Positions 1-10,891 of a stretch of DNA of 64,000 nucleotides are shown piece by piece. Numbering within the stretch: the first letter of the stretch is position 1; every line of letters starts with the position of its first letter. The notes below the pieces were generated by a model, which was given only the letters and a program-made list of their open reading frames with translations, ran no database searches and was not told where the DNA came from. Origin of the DNA: Megamerina dolium (Eukaryota > Arthropoda > Insecta > Diptera > Megamerinidae); NCBI GenBank assembly GCA_963854835.1, contig OY978525.1, forward strand, positions 51,381,429 to 51,445,428, written 5' to 3'. Both the position numbers and the translations under genes were made by a program.

Positions 1-850
1 GTTGAAGCCAACCCTTAGCAATATGATTGGACCTTATCAGTGTGGCTTCAGACCTGGTAAATCCTGGAGAAAACCCAGGAAAAACAGATTGAAACACACC
101 ATATATTTGTTGATTATAAAGCCGCTTTCGACAGTTCGGGGAGTCTGAGTTCGGTATTCCTGCGAAGCTCATTCGGCTGAAGAATGACATTGTGTAACTC
201 CCATTGTGCAGTGAAAATAGAGAATAATAATGTCACTATCTTTAACAACAGTGTCATGCTGTTGACGTATGCCGATGATATTGACTTAATCGATATGAAC
301 ACCAGAGCAGTCAGTGCAGCATTCTCAGAATTGGAAACAGTCGCGTCAAATGATTCTCACGATTAACGAGGACAAGACGAAGCACCTAGCATCAAGAAAC
401 AATGAGTCCCAGAGTCTTGTACAGCACGCCACTGTTGATAACTACACTTTTGAAGTAGTGAAGGACTTAATCTATCTTGGAACCAGCATAAACACCAGTA
501 ATGACGTCAGCCTGGAGATATTGCGAAGGACTCCTCTTGCTAACAGGTGCCACTTTGGGCTAAGTAAGCAAATAACGTAAGCAAAAGTCGGGCCATCTCT
601 CGAGCAGCGAAAACCACAATCTACAAGTCTCTCATCATGCCTGTCCTTACATATTTCGCTGAAGCCTGGACAATTTCCAGGCGAATGCTTAGTTTTCGAG
701 AAAATAGTCCTACGCAAGATCTTTGGACCTATTTGCATTGGCGGCGAGTATCGAATAAGGCACAACTATGAGCTGTATGCCGACACCGATATAGTAAAGC
801 GCATTAAAATTCAGCGACTGCGCTGGCTAGGTCATGTCGAGCCCCACGAC
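1..850 (+). pseudogene. Decayed RTE-like LINE, reverse transcriptase to C-terminus
   Basis: Broken frames read like a non-LTR reverse transcriptase: a QCGFRPGKS-like motif near 38-60, FVDYKAAFDS near 108-132, catalytic YADD near 268-280, then a C-terminal tail with YKSLIMPVLTY near 620-655. The same tail recurs at 47343-47791 (+) and 19033-19812 (-), so this is one family (called RTE-1 here). The GHVER-type tail resembles RTE-type elements annotated in databases as craniofacial development protein 2-like; this is family knowledge, not a search result. Several frameshifts and stops and loss of everything after about 840 make it non-functional. It runs off the left edge, so the 5' end is unseen. 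Confidence 0.75.
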
Positions 851-949
851 AGCTTCGCGACAATAAGTATTATTACAATATTTACATTTATCACTATAAT
901 TCTCCTTTGTCTCGCTACTTTTCCCGTATACACTTAATTGCAGTAGACA

Positions 950-1377
950 ATCTATGAAGGTTTAAAAAAATATTTAAAATACATCAAAATATTTTTAAAA
1001 TATGTTTAATACACCGTTGGAAAGGAAATTGTATGGCCTTTAATATGATGCTAAATTTTAGATATATTAATTGGAGTTATTTTCGATAAAATTAGTTTTT
1101 GAACAAACAAATTTTCAAATTATTTATTTTGATCAAAACTTTTAAAATATTTAATATAGTTTATAAAGGATATTTATCAGTGCAAAAGTATTTTAAATAA
1201 TACCTTTTTTTTGAGACCCATATTGTAAAGAAAAATTGCAAATTTATTGAGTAATTACGATCGAAAGTTTGAACTTTGACCTTCATCCACGACTTATTAG
1301 GCGTTAGCTTCAATAAAAATTTGGTTTTTTATGTTCACAAAAATAGGCTCTATACGAAGAAATTTATTATTTTTTCC
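950..1377. repeat. Old foldback-element arm
   Basis: This AT-rich stretch matches, with many substitutions, the right-hand arm of the foldback family described at 1378-7216: compare the stretch around 1270-1377 with 7080-7180. It abuts the left end of that younger copy, so it is probably an older, truncated copy. No coding potential seen. Confidence 0.6.
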
Positions 1378-1622
1378 GGCATAAGTGCAGAATACGGACT
1401 CAGAAGGAAAAAAATAAATAAATAAATAGAGCCTCGGATAGAGCTTCGTTTTGTAAATATAAAAAATAAAAAATTTGTCTCTTCAAATGCCCACACAAGG
1501 CGTGGTTCAAGGTCAAAGTTCAAAATTGAGGTCGAGATTACTCGAGAGACAAGCAAGTTTTTTCTACAATATGGGTATTAAAACATAGGTAATTTTAATA
1601 CCTTTTTATAGGTATATAATAT

Positions 1623-2060
1623 TGTAACGAGTGTCGATAGTTGGGTACTCATCACTATTGTGACTGACACTATTGGCAGCATCGAAACGAATGTCAACAA
1701 AAAGAAATAAACGATAACCAGAACAAGCCAACGAGAAAGGAAGAGAAGAATCTCGATAAAGGAAGATTCTGGGGTGTTGCCAACAGAGTATAAATAGAGC
1801 CAGTATTGAGAAGTGAAAATCAATCTAATTCCGAACGTGATTGCGAAAACATTGATACAGAGGCAAAAGTTGCAAGTACATTTAAGTGTTATAGTAAATA
1901 GTTGATTGTAAACAGTGTTGATTGTAAATAGAGATTATTAAATAAATTGTTGCTGTATATAGTTGTATAAAATAAGTGTTGCAGTTATCATTAACAGAAT
2001 CCAGTGATCGAACAAGGTAATTCAAATAGAATTAAACGTTCACAGAATAAAAACGTTACA
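1623..2060 (+). repeat. Solo LTR of the SAP-Gag gypsy family
   Basis: It begins TGTAACGAGT and ends CGTTACA. It is 438 bp, the same length as the right LTR of the gypsy element at 47014-52166, and closely similar to it. It is flanked by ATAT on both sides (1619-1622 and 2061-2064), a 4-bp target duplication. A solo LTR is the usual product of recombination between the two LTRs of a full insertion. Confidence 0.92.
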
Positions 2061-2529
2061 ATATTTTATATGAATTTTTAACTTTTTAAATGTTATGAAG
2101 AAAATTATAAATTTTTTATAAAAATTTTGTAAAAACCGATTTTTTTTTCGAAAAAGTCCCCCATTAACCTATCAAAAATTATATATTATTTCAAAGATCA
2201 TAGGATTACCTTTCCAATGGTATATAAAACATATTTTTAAAGAATTTTTATATATTTTAAATATATTTTTTTATGATCATACTTTCGCTGTAGCAAATAT
2301 GTGCACAGAGGAATAGTGAGGCAGTTATAATCATAGCGGTAGACATAGACAAAAGAATTAAGGAAAAATAGGATGAAATAGTATAATTAACTAATTCTTT
2401 TATTAATCTAATAAAGACCACATTGTTAGAGCCCTATGTTGTAGATTATCCTGATGGTGAATACAATATTGAAACAAATGAATAAAATTTCAATACTAAA
2501 AATTACAAAGAGATTTCAATGCTAAAACT

Positions 2530-2815
2530 TCTGTCGCGAAGCTGGCGTCGGGCCTATAAGGGTTATTTTTCTACGTCCGGCCGAAGGCCGGCTATAAAAA
2601 AACGTTTATCCTAAAATACTGTTGGTCGCGAAGCCGGCGTCGGGCCTATAAGGGTTATTTTTTTTGCGCCCGGCAAAAGGCCGGCTATCAAAAAAGCTTT
2701 TTTCCTAAAATACTGTTGGTCTCGAAGCCGGCGTCGGGCCTATAAGGGTTATTTTTTTGCGCCCGGCCGAAGGCCGGCTATCAAAAAAGCTTTTGTCCTA
2801 AAATACTGTTGGTTG
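2530..2815. repeat. 93-bp GC-rich minisatellite, 3 units (copy A)
   Basis: About three head-to-tail units of roughly 93 bp. Each has a GC-rich block (GCGAAGCCGGCGTCGGGCCT), a T-run, a second GC-rich near-palindrome (CGGCCGAAGGCCGG) and a shared A/T-rich spacer ending AAAATACTGTTGG. The AT-rich flanks belong to the foldback element. The same unit occurs five times in copies B and C. Confidence 0.9.
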
Positions 2816-3355
2816 CGATACTGAATTTGAAGACATGCAGGTAATTGTATCGAAAGCCGTCCGTATTGGTAACACTTGATGAAGTATCAGCTTGAAAACA
2901 ATTTTTGAAATGCATACAAATTCTGGAAAAATATGTTTTATACACCATTGTGAAGGTAATTGTATAAGCTTTAGTATGGTGCTAAATTTTCGATAGGTAA
3001 ATGAGGCTTATTAAAAAATATTGGTTTTTGAAAAAAAAAAAATTTCAAATTTATAGTTTTGATAATAACTTTTAAAATGTAAAAAATAGTGCAGATCGTC
3101 GACATATAAAATGACTATTAAGATATCTTGATCGCTAATTTTTGTATAGAGGCAGTAGTCATGATATGAACGCGTAAAACCTAGTGCTAACATAGCATCA
3201 TTTAGTTTCTCGTTCCAACATCGTGGTGATTGCTTCAGTCCATATAAAGATTTTTTGAGCTTGAGTACCATCCCCATTTCTGCTGTAAACCCTTGTGGTA
3301 TCTCCATAAAAATATCTTCTTTCAAATCCCCATGCAAAAACGGTTTTGACATCTA

Positions 3356-3723
3356 AAAAAAAAAATAAATATGTGGCACTTAAAGCCCCAAAGGGCTCAT
3401 TGGCCGAGCTTCTCTTCCATTACTGTTGTGCGTCTTAAATTTTGGACAGTATTAGAATGGACCTACTTATTTTAGCCGGTTCCGAACGGCAGAACATTTG
3501 TGACATCACTTTTTCTGAGCTTTGTCACAGAGTTCTTTTAGAAGCTTTTTCATGGCAAGTTGTTACTGTCGGAAGAATTGCCAATTGCTTGCCGACAGGT
3601 GGGTACCGTTCGAAAGAAAAATCTTTTCGATATTAAATTTGTTATGCATCAGCCGGGTATTGAACCACGACCTACAGATCAGAAGGCGAACACACTAACC
3701 ACTGAGCTACGGCACCCATCTAG
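3356..3723 (-). mobile_element. tRNA-derived SINE, copy 1
   Basis: On the minus strand the head (about 3645-3717) is tRNA-like, with an A box (TAGCTCAGTGGTTAG) and a B box (GGTTCAATACC). A body of roughly 290 bp follows and ends in a T-rich tail (3356-3365 on the plus strand reads as A-runs). It is flanked by the 11-bp duplication TTTGACATCTA at 3345-3355 and 3724-3734. The insertion splits copia-3 RT between LDVK and the FLHGDL segment. Copies 2 and 3 lie at 18191-18580 and 56430-56782. The A and B boxes suggest RNA polymerase III transcription. Confidence 0.88.
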
Positions 3724-5289
3724 TTTGACATCTAGTTGACGAAAATGGTAATTTCGCTTTACTCCTACAGCTAATACAATACGAATAGTGCTCAACTTTG
3801 CAACTGGAGCATACGTTTCATTATAATCAATGCCATACTTCTGCAAAAAACCTTTAGCTACCAATCTAGCTTTGTACTTCAAAGGATTTCCATTTTCATC
3901 TTCCTTTAGGCGAAACACCCATTTCGTTTTCAAAGGCTTGACGTTAGTAGGTTTATCAACAAGTTTCCAAACGTTATTTTTCTCCATAGACAAATTCATC
4001 GTTAATCGCTTCTAACCAGTTGTCAGTATCACTTCTGCCAAATATGTCCTCATAACTTTGTGGAGTAGATGCGTCTTCAACCATGGCAAAATTTGCCTTA
4101 GATCCAGTAATATAATCTAATAACCTGTTTGGTAAGTGATGTCCCCTTGCGCTCCTCCTTACCTCTGGTGGTGGCGAGATTTCGACTATTGGTAGTAGTT
4201 CTTCGGTTGCAATATTATTGGATTGCTGAGGCACAGCATCTTCAAAAATTTCATCTGGTTCTGCATTACCGTTTAAATCAAAATTTTTATTTTCCTGTTC
4301 AGCAAGAGCAATTCTTTCATTTTCTCCTTCTTGCTCGTAGCTGCTACGAATTATAATTTGTTGTTCATGTTGCTTTCCACGACGTCTTTGTAGGGAAAGG
4401 AAAACTCATCAAATTTAACATCACGTTACTACCCTTTGTTGATTTATATTCCAAAGTTTGTAGCCATTTGGAACATATCCTAGCATTATTGCTTTTCGAC
4501 TCTTGGAGTCAAACTTCTTACGGCACTGTTTTGGAATCCAGGCATAGGCTTTACAACCAAATATGCGCAGCTTATTTAAATCAGGTTAGCTTCCATACCA
4601 TTTTTCAGCTGGTGTTGTTAACTTCTCCAATGCATGCGTTGGACATCTATTAAGTAAATATACTGCGGTGAGTGCTGCATCATTCCAGAAATTCTTTGGC
4701 ACTTGTGATTCCACTAACATTGCTCTAATTCTTTCAGCTAGTGTTCTGTTAAAGCGTTCTGCCACGCCATTCTGTTGTGGGGTATACGCAATAGTAGTCT
4801 CCAGTTGAATACCTTTCTGTTTATACCAATTTTCTTGATTTTTCGAACAGTACTCACGTCCTTGATCAGTACTTAGTTTTGAAATTTTAGTTCCAAACAT
4901 TGCAGATGATAATGCTTCATATATTGAATATCATTGCAAAATGAGTAAAGTCGTCTATGAAAGAGACGAAATATCTTGAACCGTCTCTAGCTACTGGATC
5001 TGTAGGCCCACAAACATCTGAATGTATTCGTTCCAATGTCCTGGTTGCTTTGACTCGAGTATTATTAAAGGGTTCACGAGTTTGTTTACCTTCAACGCAT
5101 ACACCACACAATTCAAGTTTTATATTTAAATCTTCTGTTGGAATAAGTTTCATCTTGCTTAATTGATCCAAACCTTTTTGACCAATATGACCTAAGCGTT
5201 TATGCCACAATGAAGATTTATCTGTATGGCACACACTTGCATTGTGCTTGCAAATTTCAATTTCCAACTCGGAAAGGTTTCTTTTAGAT

Positions 5290-5819
5290 TTTTTTTTTTT
5301 TTTTTTTTTTTTAAACAAACTTTTTTATTGGATCTTTCTAAAATTACTTAGAAACTAACAATAAGTAATCAAATCTTACAAACTAAATAAAATTATGTGA
5401 TATTCCCAACGTTCCTTCACAATTTGTTGAGTCACGAGGTATAGCAATTTCACAGCATAAGCAGTGTGTCTTTTCTTTTTAATCGACGATGCCCCGTGCT
5501 CAGCAACAATTGCCTAGCAAGGGGATTCGGATGACTGTGTAATTTTTGGATGTAGCAAGACATTGCAACTTCCTCAGAAATTGTGGGTACATTTAAATCT
5601 CGATGGATGTTAACGTTCCTCATATACCAAGGCGCGTTTACAATAATTCGCAGACACTTGGATTGTATTCGCTGCAATTTTTCAATATTTGAGGGAGATG
5701 CGGTGCCCAAAAACTGAATACCATAAGTCCAGATTGGCTTCAGGATTGCTTTATATAATAGCACTTTGTATTCGAGATTCAACTTTGATCTTTTGTGTAT
5801 CAGCCACCATAACTGATTC
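5290..5819 (-). mobile_element. 5'-truncated jockey LINE fragment inside copia-3
   Basis: It starts on the plus strand with a run of about 20 T (the poly(A) tail of a minus-strand insertion). It then carries the 3'UTR and the last part of jockey ORF2, including LYKAILKPIWTYGIQF and IQSKCLRIIVNAPWYM segments. A 9-bp target duplication, CTTTTAGAT, lies at 5281-5289 and 5820-5828. The 5' truncation at the SKLNLEY region is typical of target-primed reverse transcription. Confidence 0.9.
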
Positions 5820-6168
5820 CTTTTAGATGTGCTGTAGCAACAAGTTCGTTTTCGCGTAGTATTAATGCTATGTTATTGCAAAATCTGACCTCAGCGCCAG
5901 CCTTCGTTAACTTGTGAACTGAAAGCAGGTTATCCCTCAGCTCAGGAATGTAGAGAACATTCTTTATCTGAAAATTAGTACCTTTATCGCTGACACCGTA
6001 GATATTTCCTGATTGCATAGCCAGCAGTGATTGCTTTTCCTTAGCAACACTAATTTCCACAGGACTATCAAGCTCCTTAAGTTCAATGAAGTACCATTTT
6101 TTGTTAGCAAAGTGGTCGCTTGCACCAGAATCTAATTTGAAGATTATTTTGTTGGATTCAATCCTATC

Positions 6169-6804
6169 CTATCTACACATGCCCCTGTTATTTGTTGTAG
6201 TACGTGCATCTGCTTGTCTGCAATTGTTAGCTTTGTGCCTAAATTTATTGCACTTAAAACTTCTTCCCTTACATTTTTTGAAAATATTTCTTTTTCCGGT
6301 AAAAGCAGTCTTCTCTTTTTTTTCAATAGCGTTACGATCGTTAAGCTTTACTTTCTCAGCCAACAATCTTTCTTTAGCGGTGCTAAAAGAAAGCACACCC
6401 TCGTCCAAATTTTGTAGTGCCGTTACCAACGGATCAAATTTTTCTGGTAATGTTAAAAATAACTGAGCCAATAGATCGCTCTCTTCCAACTTTGCTCCAG
6501 CCAGCTTCAATTGTCGTATTAATTTATCAAATACTATTAAATGATCCATTACTGTGTCTTCTTCTTTCATTTGAAGTTTTGAAAGTTGTTTCCGCAAGAG
6601 TAGCTGATTCACTAATGATTTCTTTGCGAAAATTTCTTGAAGTGCTATCCACATTTCTTTTGCCGATTCTTTGTCCCTCACATAACTCAAGCAATCAGAA
6701 TGTAGAAAGCTGACTATTCGGTCCATGGCTTTCTTATCTCGTTTCTTGAAAGTCTTTTTCTCAACTGCTCCTTCTGGTGGATCGCTTGTTAGAACGTCCA
6801 CCAA
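6169..6804 (-). pseudogene. copia-3 gag (capsid plus zinc knuckle)
   Basis: A 211-residue open stretch resembles copia-type Gag of the UBN2 group: a helical capsid-like region with LHSDCLSYV and WIALQEIF segments, then a basic tail with a CCHC knuckle (C-x2-C-x4-H-x4-C around FKCNKFRHKANNCRQ). Gag would coat the element RNA in virus-like particles. The first Met at 6804 is used only because the frame is open from there; typical copia Gag carries extra N-terminal sequence, which here lies in other frames up to about 6890. Protease begins just downstream (to the left), near 6100-6170. Confidence 0.75.
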
Positions 6805-7216
6805 TTCCAGCGAATCCAGGTGTATTTTTACACGGAATCATAGCCGCAACCGTTAAACTGCGGTATTCCATGCGTTAACTCTTTAATGTCGCCCATAACC
6901 TCAAGAGTTGCAATTATTTATTATTTAGAAATATTAAAACCAAAGTATAATAAACTGAGTTTCAACAAATAGGTATTAAATTATATATATCAGTAAAAAG
7001 GTATTTAAAAAACCTTTCTTATGATACCCATATTATAGAAAAAAAATTGCGTCTCTATCGAATAATCTCGACCTCAATTTTGAACTTTGACCTTGAGCCA
7101 CGCCTTGTATGGGCATTTGCAGACAAATTTTTTATTTTTTATATTCACAAAACGAAGCTCTATCTATTTTTTTATTTTTTTTTCCGCCTTCTGAGTCCGT
7201 ATTCTGCACTTGTTCC

Positions 7217-7482
7217 CTTTTTTCTCATTTTTAGAGAGGAGATATAGAAATTTTACTAGTATGGTAGCGAACGAAGCTATTAAATGTAAATTTGACACTT
7301 GAGCCAAATCTACCCGGAGGATTATTAGAAACCGATAACAGCACTATTCACGGTTGAATATCTAAATACTATTTTATTATATAATACAACAGAAATTCAG
7401 GTGTACAACACAAACGATTTTTATTATTTACGAGACACATATCGAGCGAGCAATAAGTGAGTTGCGTACAAAATCCACTCAC
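7217..7482 (-). other. Start of RYBP intron 1
   Basis: AT-rich sequence immediately downstream of the RYBP exon on the minus strand. It begins with a consensus donor GTGAGT (7477-7482) and runs into the foldback element at 7216. If the intron were retained, the frame would add about 19 residues and stop at 7424-7426. No further RYBP exon is seen to the left as far as position 1, so the intron would have to exceed 7.4 kb, most of it transposon. Confidence 0.6.
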
Positions 7483-7621
7483 CTTTACGTACATCACACA
7501 TACGACATTTAAATGCTTCAGCTGTATTCCTATATGTGCAAACGCTGCAATCCCAGAAGTTGTCCTCGATTGCTTTTAATTGCCTTTTTTGTCTACGTAC
7601 TGGAGATTTCTTGTGATCCAT
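7483..7621 (-). CDS. RYBP: RYBP/YAF2 first coding exon (RanBP2-type zinc finger)
   Basis: The exon encodes 46 residues from Met at 7619-7621 ([14 protein letters not shown]...) plus the first base of the next codon, and ends at a GTGAGT donor. It contains a RanBP2/NZF-type zinc finger: WDCSVC, ten residues, then CRMC (Cys 25, 28, 39, 42). The whole stretch matches the conserved N-terminus of RYBP/YAF2 as I know it. In flies and vertebrates this protein joins variant Polycomb repressive complex 1 (Ring/Sce and YY1/Pho partners) in the nucleus and promotes H2A ubiquitylation; the finger can bind ubiquitin. The frame is open upstream to 7687, but I chose the Met that aligns with the conserved start. 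The intact frame and the donor argue for a live host gene. Remaining exons would be left of the window. Confidence 0.88.
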
Positions 7622-8182
7622 AATATGGTGAGTACTGCCCTTAATAGCAGCAAAAGCATTCACTATCAAGTAAACACTAAACCTCAATAAATCAACTAAA
7701 ACTGAATAAAATAGACTACTTCCTCAATCAAACAACTTTAGTTTTTTCCACACAAAAAAAGACGTATCGCTCACCAATTGCATTCGCAAATATTACGAAA
7801 CCATTTTTTTTTTAATTTATTATCAAATGCAAGTTAAAGAAATCTGTGAAGCTGTACCCAGAATTGTCGCGGAAGACGGAAAAGCGATGGACGGTTAACC
7901 GCTGTCAAAATTAAAACTCAAAAAGTCATATAGAATGGAACATAATTATGTTGGCAGCAGTTTTACCGTCGATTTAAATTTATTTCTATTTTTTCTGTCC
8001 AGCGGCGACGGCACCGTGTTACTTGAGTGTTGACTGTTCTGATTGTCACTAAAATTATGTTCGGTTTTTTATTTGAAGAAGTCAAAGTATACTTATAGTT
8101 GTATATTCAGGAATAAATTAAATTTAAAAAAAAGTAATGAGAATCTAGTTACCGCCGTCGTTATCCGCCGCAATTGTGTTTA
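7622..8182 (-). promoter_or_regulatory. Upstream region of RYBP (5'UTR/promoter, undefined)
   Basis: Sequence upstream of the RYBP start on the minus strand, moderately AT-rich with T-runs at 7806-7818. No TATA box, initiator or transposon could be identified with confidence. It must hold at least part of the 5'UTR, unless a further upstream exon exists. The MITE at 8183 lies at its distal edge and could mark the limit of conserved promoter sequence. Confidence 0.4.
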
Positions 8183-8479
8183 TAGTGCAACTAGCCACGA
8201 ACTTAAACAGTAGAACATGTCAGCTGACACGACCTATCTTATGGGAATGTCGTGTTAACGAAAACTCACCACCGTATTGCTGCAACTAGCCACCGACGTA
8301 GCGTACGTACGTACCGCCCGTACGTAAGAACATACAAAATTGCATTGATTTTCTCCGCTACGAGCAACGTCTACGTCACCGTCATACGGTGGTGAGTTTT
8401 CATTAACACGACATTCCCATAAGATAGGTCGTGTCAGCTGACACGTTCTACGTTTTTACGTCGGTGGCTAGTTGCACTA
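8183..8479. mobile_element. MITE with ~100-bp TIRs and TTA target duplication
   Basis: A 297-bp foldback sequence. The left arm starts TAGTGCAACTAGCCAC and the right arm is its reverse complement ending GTTGCACTA; the arms stay complementary for roughly 100 bp. TTA flanks both ends (8180-8182 and 8480-8482). The 3-bp TWA-type duplication suggests PIF/Harbinger mobilisation (inference). The centre holds CGTACGTACGTAC-type simple sequence. No ORF. Confidence 0.85.
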
Positions 8480-8624
8480 TTACTCTAACGAATTTCACTG
8501 TGGCAAGTGAACTGCTGTTCAGTTACCAACGACCGCTTTAGCTTCGACCGCCGCAATTCTAGTTACAGCTTGAAATTAGTTATGCATACATATGTAGTAA
8601 ACACACAGCCATCGACAACAATTG

Positions 8625-10497
8625 TTTTTTTTTTTTCAAGCTTTATTTATTGGATCTTTCTAAAATTACTTAGAAACTAACAATAAGTAATCAAATCTTA
8701 CAAACTAACTAAAATTATGTGATATTCCCAACGTTCCATCACAATTTGTTGAGTCGCGAGGTATAGCAACTTCACAGCATATTCAGTGTGTCTTTTCTTT
8801 TTAATCGACGATGCCCCGTGCTCAGCAACAATTGCCTAGCAAGGGGATTCGGATGATTGTGTAATTTTTGAATGTAGCTTCTGCAGGACATTGCAACTTC
8901 CTCAGAAATTGTGGGTACATTTAAATCTCGATGGATGTTAACGTTCCTCATATACCAAGGCGCGTTTACAATAATTCGCAGACACTTGGATTGTATTCGC
9001 TGCAATTTTTCGATATTAGAGGGAGATGCGGTGCCCCAAAACTGAATACCATAAGTCCAAATTGGCTTCAGGATTGCTTTATATAATAGCACTTTGTATT
9101 CGAGATTCAACTTTGATCTTTTGTGTAACAGCCACCATAACTGATTCATTTTAAGCTTGATCTGAGTTTTCTTTGCCTCTATGTGATTTTTCCATGTCAG
9201 CCTTCTGTCGAGGTGAATACCCAAGTACTTTGTTGAGGAACATTGTGGAACTGATTGGCCATTTATTTTAAGTGAGGGACATGTATCTAGCCTTAGCGTG
9301 AAGGTTACATGTACGCTCTTTGATTCATAGACTTTTATACGCCATTTTGCTAACCAGATTTCGAGAGAATCGACATGAGTCTACAGGAGTTTAGTAGCTT
9401 CTATGGGGTTAGAGCGAGAGCACAACATTGCCGTATCATCAGCAAAGGTCGATATGAATGTATAGTTATTGTTGGGCATATCTGAAGTGTATAAGAGATA
9501 CAGTAAGGGGCCCAAAACGCTTCCTTGAGGAACGCCAGCGTGAATATCCAATGGATTTGTTGTGTAATCCTTGTGATGTACGAGAAATTGTCTTTTCGTG
9601 ATGTAGCTACTGAGCAATCAGGAGATATTTGCAGGCAGTAATAGTTTGAGTTTGTAAATAAGGCCATCGTGCCATACTTTATCGAAAGCTTGAGTGATAT
9701 CAAGAAATACAGCTGAGCAATACTTTTTTTCTTCAAAAGTGTTCCTTATCAGAGTTACAATGCGGTGGACTTGTTCTATTGTGCCGTTCTGTTTTCTAAA
9801 TCCAAACTGATGTTGAGGAATCAGTTGGTTGAGATTAATAAATGGAGTTATATTCATGACAAGTAGCTTTTCGAATACTTTAGAGAGTAGAGGCAGGAGG
9901 CTGATAGGTATGTACGATGCAACTTTTGTAGGGTCTTTTCCTGGTTTTGCTATCATAATAATTTTTGAAGTTTTCCAGCATTTGAATTACTGAAGCCGGA
10001 GGTAGCTCTTTTATCATTTTACCGGTAATTTTATCTGGACCAGGTGATTTTTTTGGGTTTAAATCTTTATAAATTGCTTTGAATATGTCCTTTTTTTTAA
10101 TTTTGAGAGTTATTGAGCAAGGTTGAGAAGTTAATTTTGGTAATGAGGACTGTGAAGAGGGTGGATTGGGTGTAAACACACTTTTTAGGTGGTTTGCAAA
10201 AGCCAAACCCTTCTCACAGTTGCTTCTAGCCCAATTACCGTCACTCAAACGGATGGGGGAATCAGTGAGAATTGGCCGATTTAAGTTTTTTGCTGATTTC
10301 CACAAAGAGTAGTTTGACGCTTCACCAGGTGTTAATTTCGCTATGTGCTCTTCTAACTCTTTGTTGTTTTATTTTTTAAGGCTTGCTTTAACTTTCGAGT
10401 GAAGTGCTGTGTTTTCAGATTCGCTGATCTGAATTCTTGCCATTGTCTTCTTTTCTGTCTTACTAGCAATTCAATATCGGCTGGTGTGTATGGGCTA
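8625..10497 (-). mobile_element. jockey-clade LINE, ORF2 (RT) copy
   Basis: It begins with a T-run (8625-8636; poly(A) on the minus strand). Read on the minus strand it encodes the linker between endonuclease and RT (PYTPADIELLVRQKRRQW, KKSPGPDKITGKMIKELP), then RT with YIPISLLPLLSKVFEKLL, QHQFGFRK, FLDITQAFDKVWHDGL, GVPQGSVLGPLLYLLYTSD and FADDTAM, then the C-terminal LWWLLHKRSKLNLEYKVLLY and IQSKCLRIIV segments. Frameshifts near 9380, 9620 and 9900 and loss of ORF1 and endonuclease make it dead. The similarity with the 62-64 kb copy ends at about 10497. No target duplication was found. Confidence 0.88.
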
Positions 10498-10891
10498 TTC
10501 TTTGCCAGGCCTGTCAAAATTTCATGTTCTTCTCTTAAATGCATCGAGTGTTGTGTTTTTTTTCAAAAATGTTGCCCTCTAAACGGGGAAAAGTGTAACA
10601 TTCTTACATTCTATTAAATGGCAGGGCGAAGGTGTTACACTGCTTTTTAGCCTATTATAAATAAATCTTTTGAGATTTCTCGTGGAATAAAAAAAAATAA
10701 ATAAATATATAAAATACTATAATGCAAGCTAACGAAGAGAGTGTAATTATTGCAACAACTGAAGTTCTAAACAATTGGATTGATCTTCGTCTTCTGAAGA
10801 CAAAGATGAATATATGTCAGCATTACATGTACATATATCAGCATTATAACAGTACATTTGCGAGTGTAACATTTTTTTTTACCTTTTCTTA
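10498..10891. other. Unassigned intergenic sequence
   Basis: No recognised gene. A short inverted pair, AGTGTAACA ... TGTTACACT (about 10591-10641), lies here. The first 50 bases extend the jockey reading frame but match no other copy in the window. The rest is AT-rich. Confidence 0.5.

Larger units (their letters stand above)
3089..6168 (-). pseudogene. copia-3 pol remnant (PR-IN-RT), interrupted
   Basis: Minus-strand order: an aspartic protease segment with LDSGASDHF (about 6110-6140) and LYIPELRDNLLSVHKL (about 5915-5970); the integrase zinc-binding and catalytic region, with LWHKRLGHIG (about 5180-5220), SDVCGP (about 4990), STDQGREY (about 4850) and QQNGVAERF (about 4750-4780); and RT with the FLKDNGNP-type copia region (3850-3950) and YVDDL (about 3100). 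The integrase has lost a short stretch near 4917, and the RT frame is split by the SINE. The jockey fragment at 5290-5819 separates protease from integrase. Not functional. Confidence 0.8.
3089..6966 (-). mobile_element. Ty1/copia element (copia-3), 3'-truncated
   Basis: On the minus strand, gag, protease, integrase and reverse transcriptase follow in copia order. A copia-type primer-binding match (GGTTATGGGC) lies at about 6888-6898, next to a short stretch beginning TGTTGAAACTC that could be the remnant of the 5' LTR. The element stops inside RT just after YVDDL (about 3089-3110); RNase H and the 3' LTR are absent. The host foldback sequence has AAATA on both sides (3084-3088 and 6967-6971), a possible 5-bp target duplication. 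A SINE and a jockey fragment are inserted in it. Confidence 0.82.
1378..7216. mobile_element. Foldback-like DNA element, copy A (with nested insertions)
   Basis: The ends are inverted: GGCATAAGTGCAGAATACGG at the left and its near reverse complement, ending CACTTGTTCC, at the right. The inverted arms are long, roughly 0.7-0.8 kb each, and imperfect, and they enclose a GC-rich minisatellite (2530-2815). Copies B (11917-13103) and C (15364-17898) share this plan. Copy A is inflated by a solo gypsy LTR and a copia element; removing them leaves about 1.5 kb. No transposase ORF is visible, so it would be non-autonomous. Long TIRs plus internal tandem repeats resemble Foldback/Galileo-type elements. 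Its flanks show no clear target duplication, perhaps because it sits in an older copy. Confidence 0.75.

Noticed and set aside
3640..3720. tRNA-like sequence with A and B boxes (also 18505-18580 and 56705-56782)
   Set aside because: The anticodon loop is too long and the acceptor stem does not pair; it is the head of a SINE with 11-bp duplications, not a tRNA gene.
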